NCBI GenBank assembly: GCA_017629455.1
Contig: JAGBXE010000150.1
Location: forward strand, 1 to 7,666
Direction: 5' to 3'
Length of the DNA stretch: 7,666 nt
Source: Kiritimatiellia bacterium
Lineage (GTDB): Bacteria > Verrucomicrobiota > Kiritimatiellia > RFP12 > UBA1067
The position numbers were made by a program, and so were the translations under genes. Below the pieces are notes generated by a model, which was not told where the DNA came from, did no database searches, and was given only the letters and a program-made list of their open reading frames with translations. This document shows positions 7,233-7,666 of the stretch, one piece after another. How positions within the stretch are numbered: the stretch's first letter is position 1; every line of letters starts with the position of its first letter.

Positions 7233-7666
7233 TTTAGAATCTCCTTTGCCTGCGCGGCACTAGGCGATGTTTCAAAAAGAGTAACCACAATAGTCGCATA
7301 CCCGCGTGCTGCTTCTGCATCGTCTCGCGCCATGGCCGCTTTCGCAAGCCCCAAATAAGCAGCCGCTCGCTGATCGGCATTATTGGCATTAAGCTTTACG
7401 GCCTGCGCATACACTGCTTCTGCATCTTTGGGGCGCCCATCGCGAAGAAGGTAGCCTGCGTATTTGATAGAGACATCGGCAGCAACCTCGGTTGTGCAAG
7501 GCTCCGCAAGACATTTTTCGTAGGCGTTACCAGCCAATACAAAATTATTCTCCGCTTCTGCAAGATCGCCCGAAAGAGCCCAGCCTGCCTGACGCCATTG
7601 CGCAGATTCATTGGCGATAAGCGAAGCGGCGCACGCCTTTGCCGCCTCGCCACTTAAAAGGCGCCC
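7229..7666 (-). CDS. Tetratricopeptide-repeat protein (partial, N-terminus beyond right edge)
   Basis: The frame is open from the right edge (GGG codon at 7666-7664) to the TGA at 7231-7229, giving the last 145 residues. A TTG at 7537 is not needed as a start, because the same repeat pattern runs upstream of it (ESAQWRQAGWALSGDLAEAE). Helical pairs with TPR spacing are visible: WALSGDLAEAENNFVLAG, then IKYAGYLLRDGRPKDAEAVY, then YLGLAKAAMARDDAEAARGY. The last unit ends in LFETSPSAAQAKEIL, similar to the C-terminal repeat of YbgF/BamD-like envelope TPR proteins. The single visible feature beyond TPRs is a Cys pair in EKCLAEPCTTE. TPRs mediate protein contacts; the tight overlap with the VWA gene makes the VWA protein the likely partner. 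Presence of a signal peptide cannot be judged from this window. Confidence 0.82.
   Translation of the reverse strand, partial: GRLLSGEAAKACAASLIANESAQWRQAGWALSGDLAEAENNFVLAGNAYEKCLAEPCTTEVAADVSIKYAGYLLRDGRPKDAEAVYAQAVKLNANNADQRAAAYLGLAKAAMARDDAEAARGYATIVVTLFETSPSAAQAKEILK
7241..7246 (-). promoter_or_regulatory. Ribosome binding site of the VWA gene, inside the TPR gene
   Basis: AAGGAG on the minus strand lies 8 bases before ATG 7232 and within the last codons of the TPR protein. It fixes the start and gives a compact ATGA stop-start overlap between the two genes. Confidence 0.7.

Overview
The window is a gene-dense bacterial segment with every recognisable gene on the minus strand. Read in the direction of transcription (right to left) the order is: a TPR protein cut by the right edge, a membrane-anchored von Willebrand factor A (VWA) protein, a Tat-exported xylose-isomerase-like TIM-barrel protein, trmB (tRNA m7G46 methyltransferase, carrying an apparent one-base frameshift), a PlsC-type lysophospholipid acyltransferase, a phosphomannomutase/phosphoglucomutase, and a glycoside-hydrolase-like GHL10 protein cut by the left edge. 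No gap exceeds 31 bases. Several joints overlap (ATGA, TGATG) or are separated by 6 to 9 bases, which suggests one or two long transcripts with translational coupling. I see no tRNA, rRNA, CRISPR array, insertion sequence or origin.

The mix of genes suggests a Gram-negative bacterium, possibly of the PVC group (Kiritimatiellota, Lentisphaerota or Verrucomicrobiota). The reasons are a Tat-exported sugar-isomerase-like TIM barrel, a GATase-like plus GHL10 protein, and a VWA protein with a TonB-like N-terminus. This is a judgement from gene style; no marker gene in the window proves it.

Right part (about 5622-7666): a TPR protein and a VWA protein joined by an ATGA overlap. The VWA protein has one N-terminal transmembrane helix carrying an SxxxH pattern like the TonB anchor, a roughly 200-residue Pro/Val/Glu-rich linker, a VWA domain with an intact metal site (MIDAS), and a C-terminal beta domain. 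This is the least ordinary part of the window and may be one end of a larger envelope complex, possibly driven by an ExbB/ExbD-type motor.

Middle and left part (1-5590): an exported TIM-barrel enzyme, then housekeeping functions in tRNA modification, phospholipid synthesis and sugar-phosphate interconversion, then a probably secreted glycosidase-like protein. The trmB reading frame is broken near 4128-4149, although the protein sequence on both sides is well preserved. The gene that runs off the left edge begins at a GTG codon at 1437 and stays open for 479 codons.
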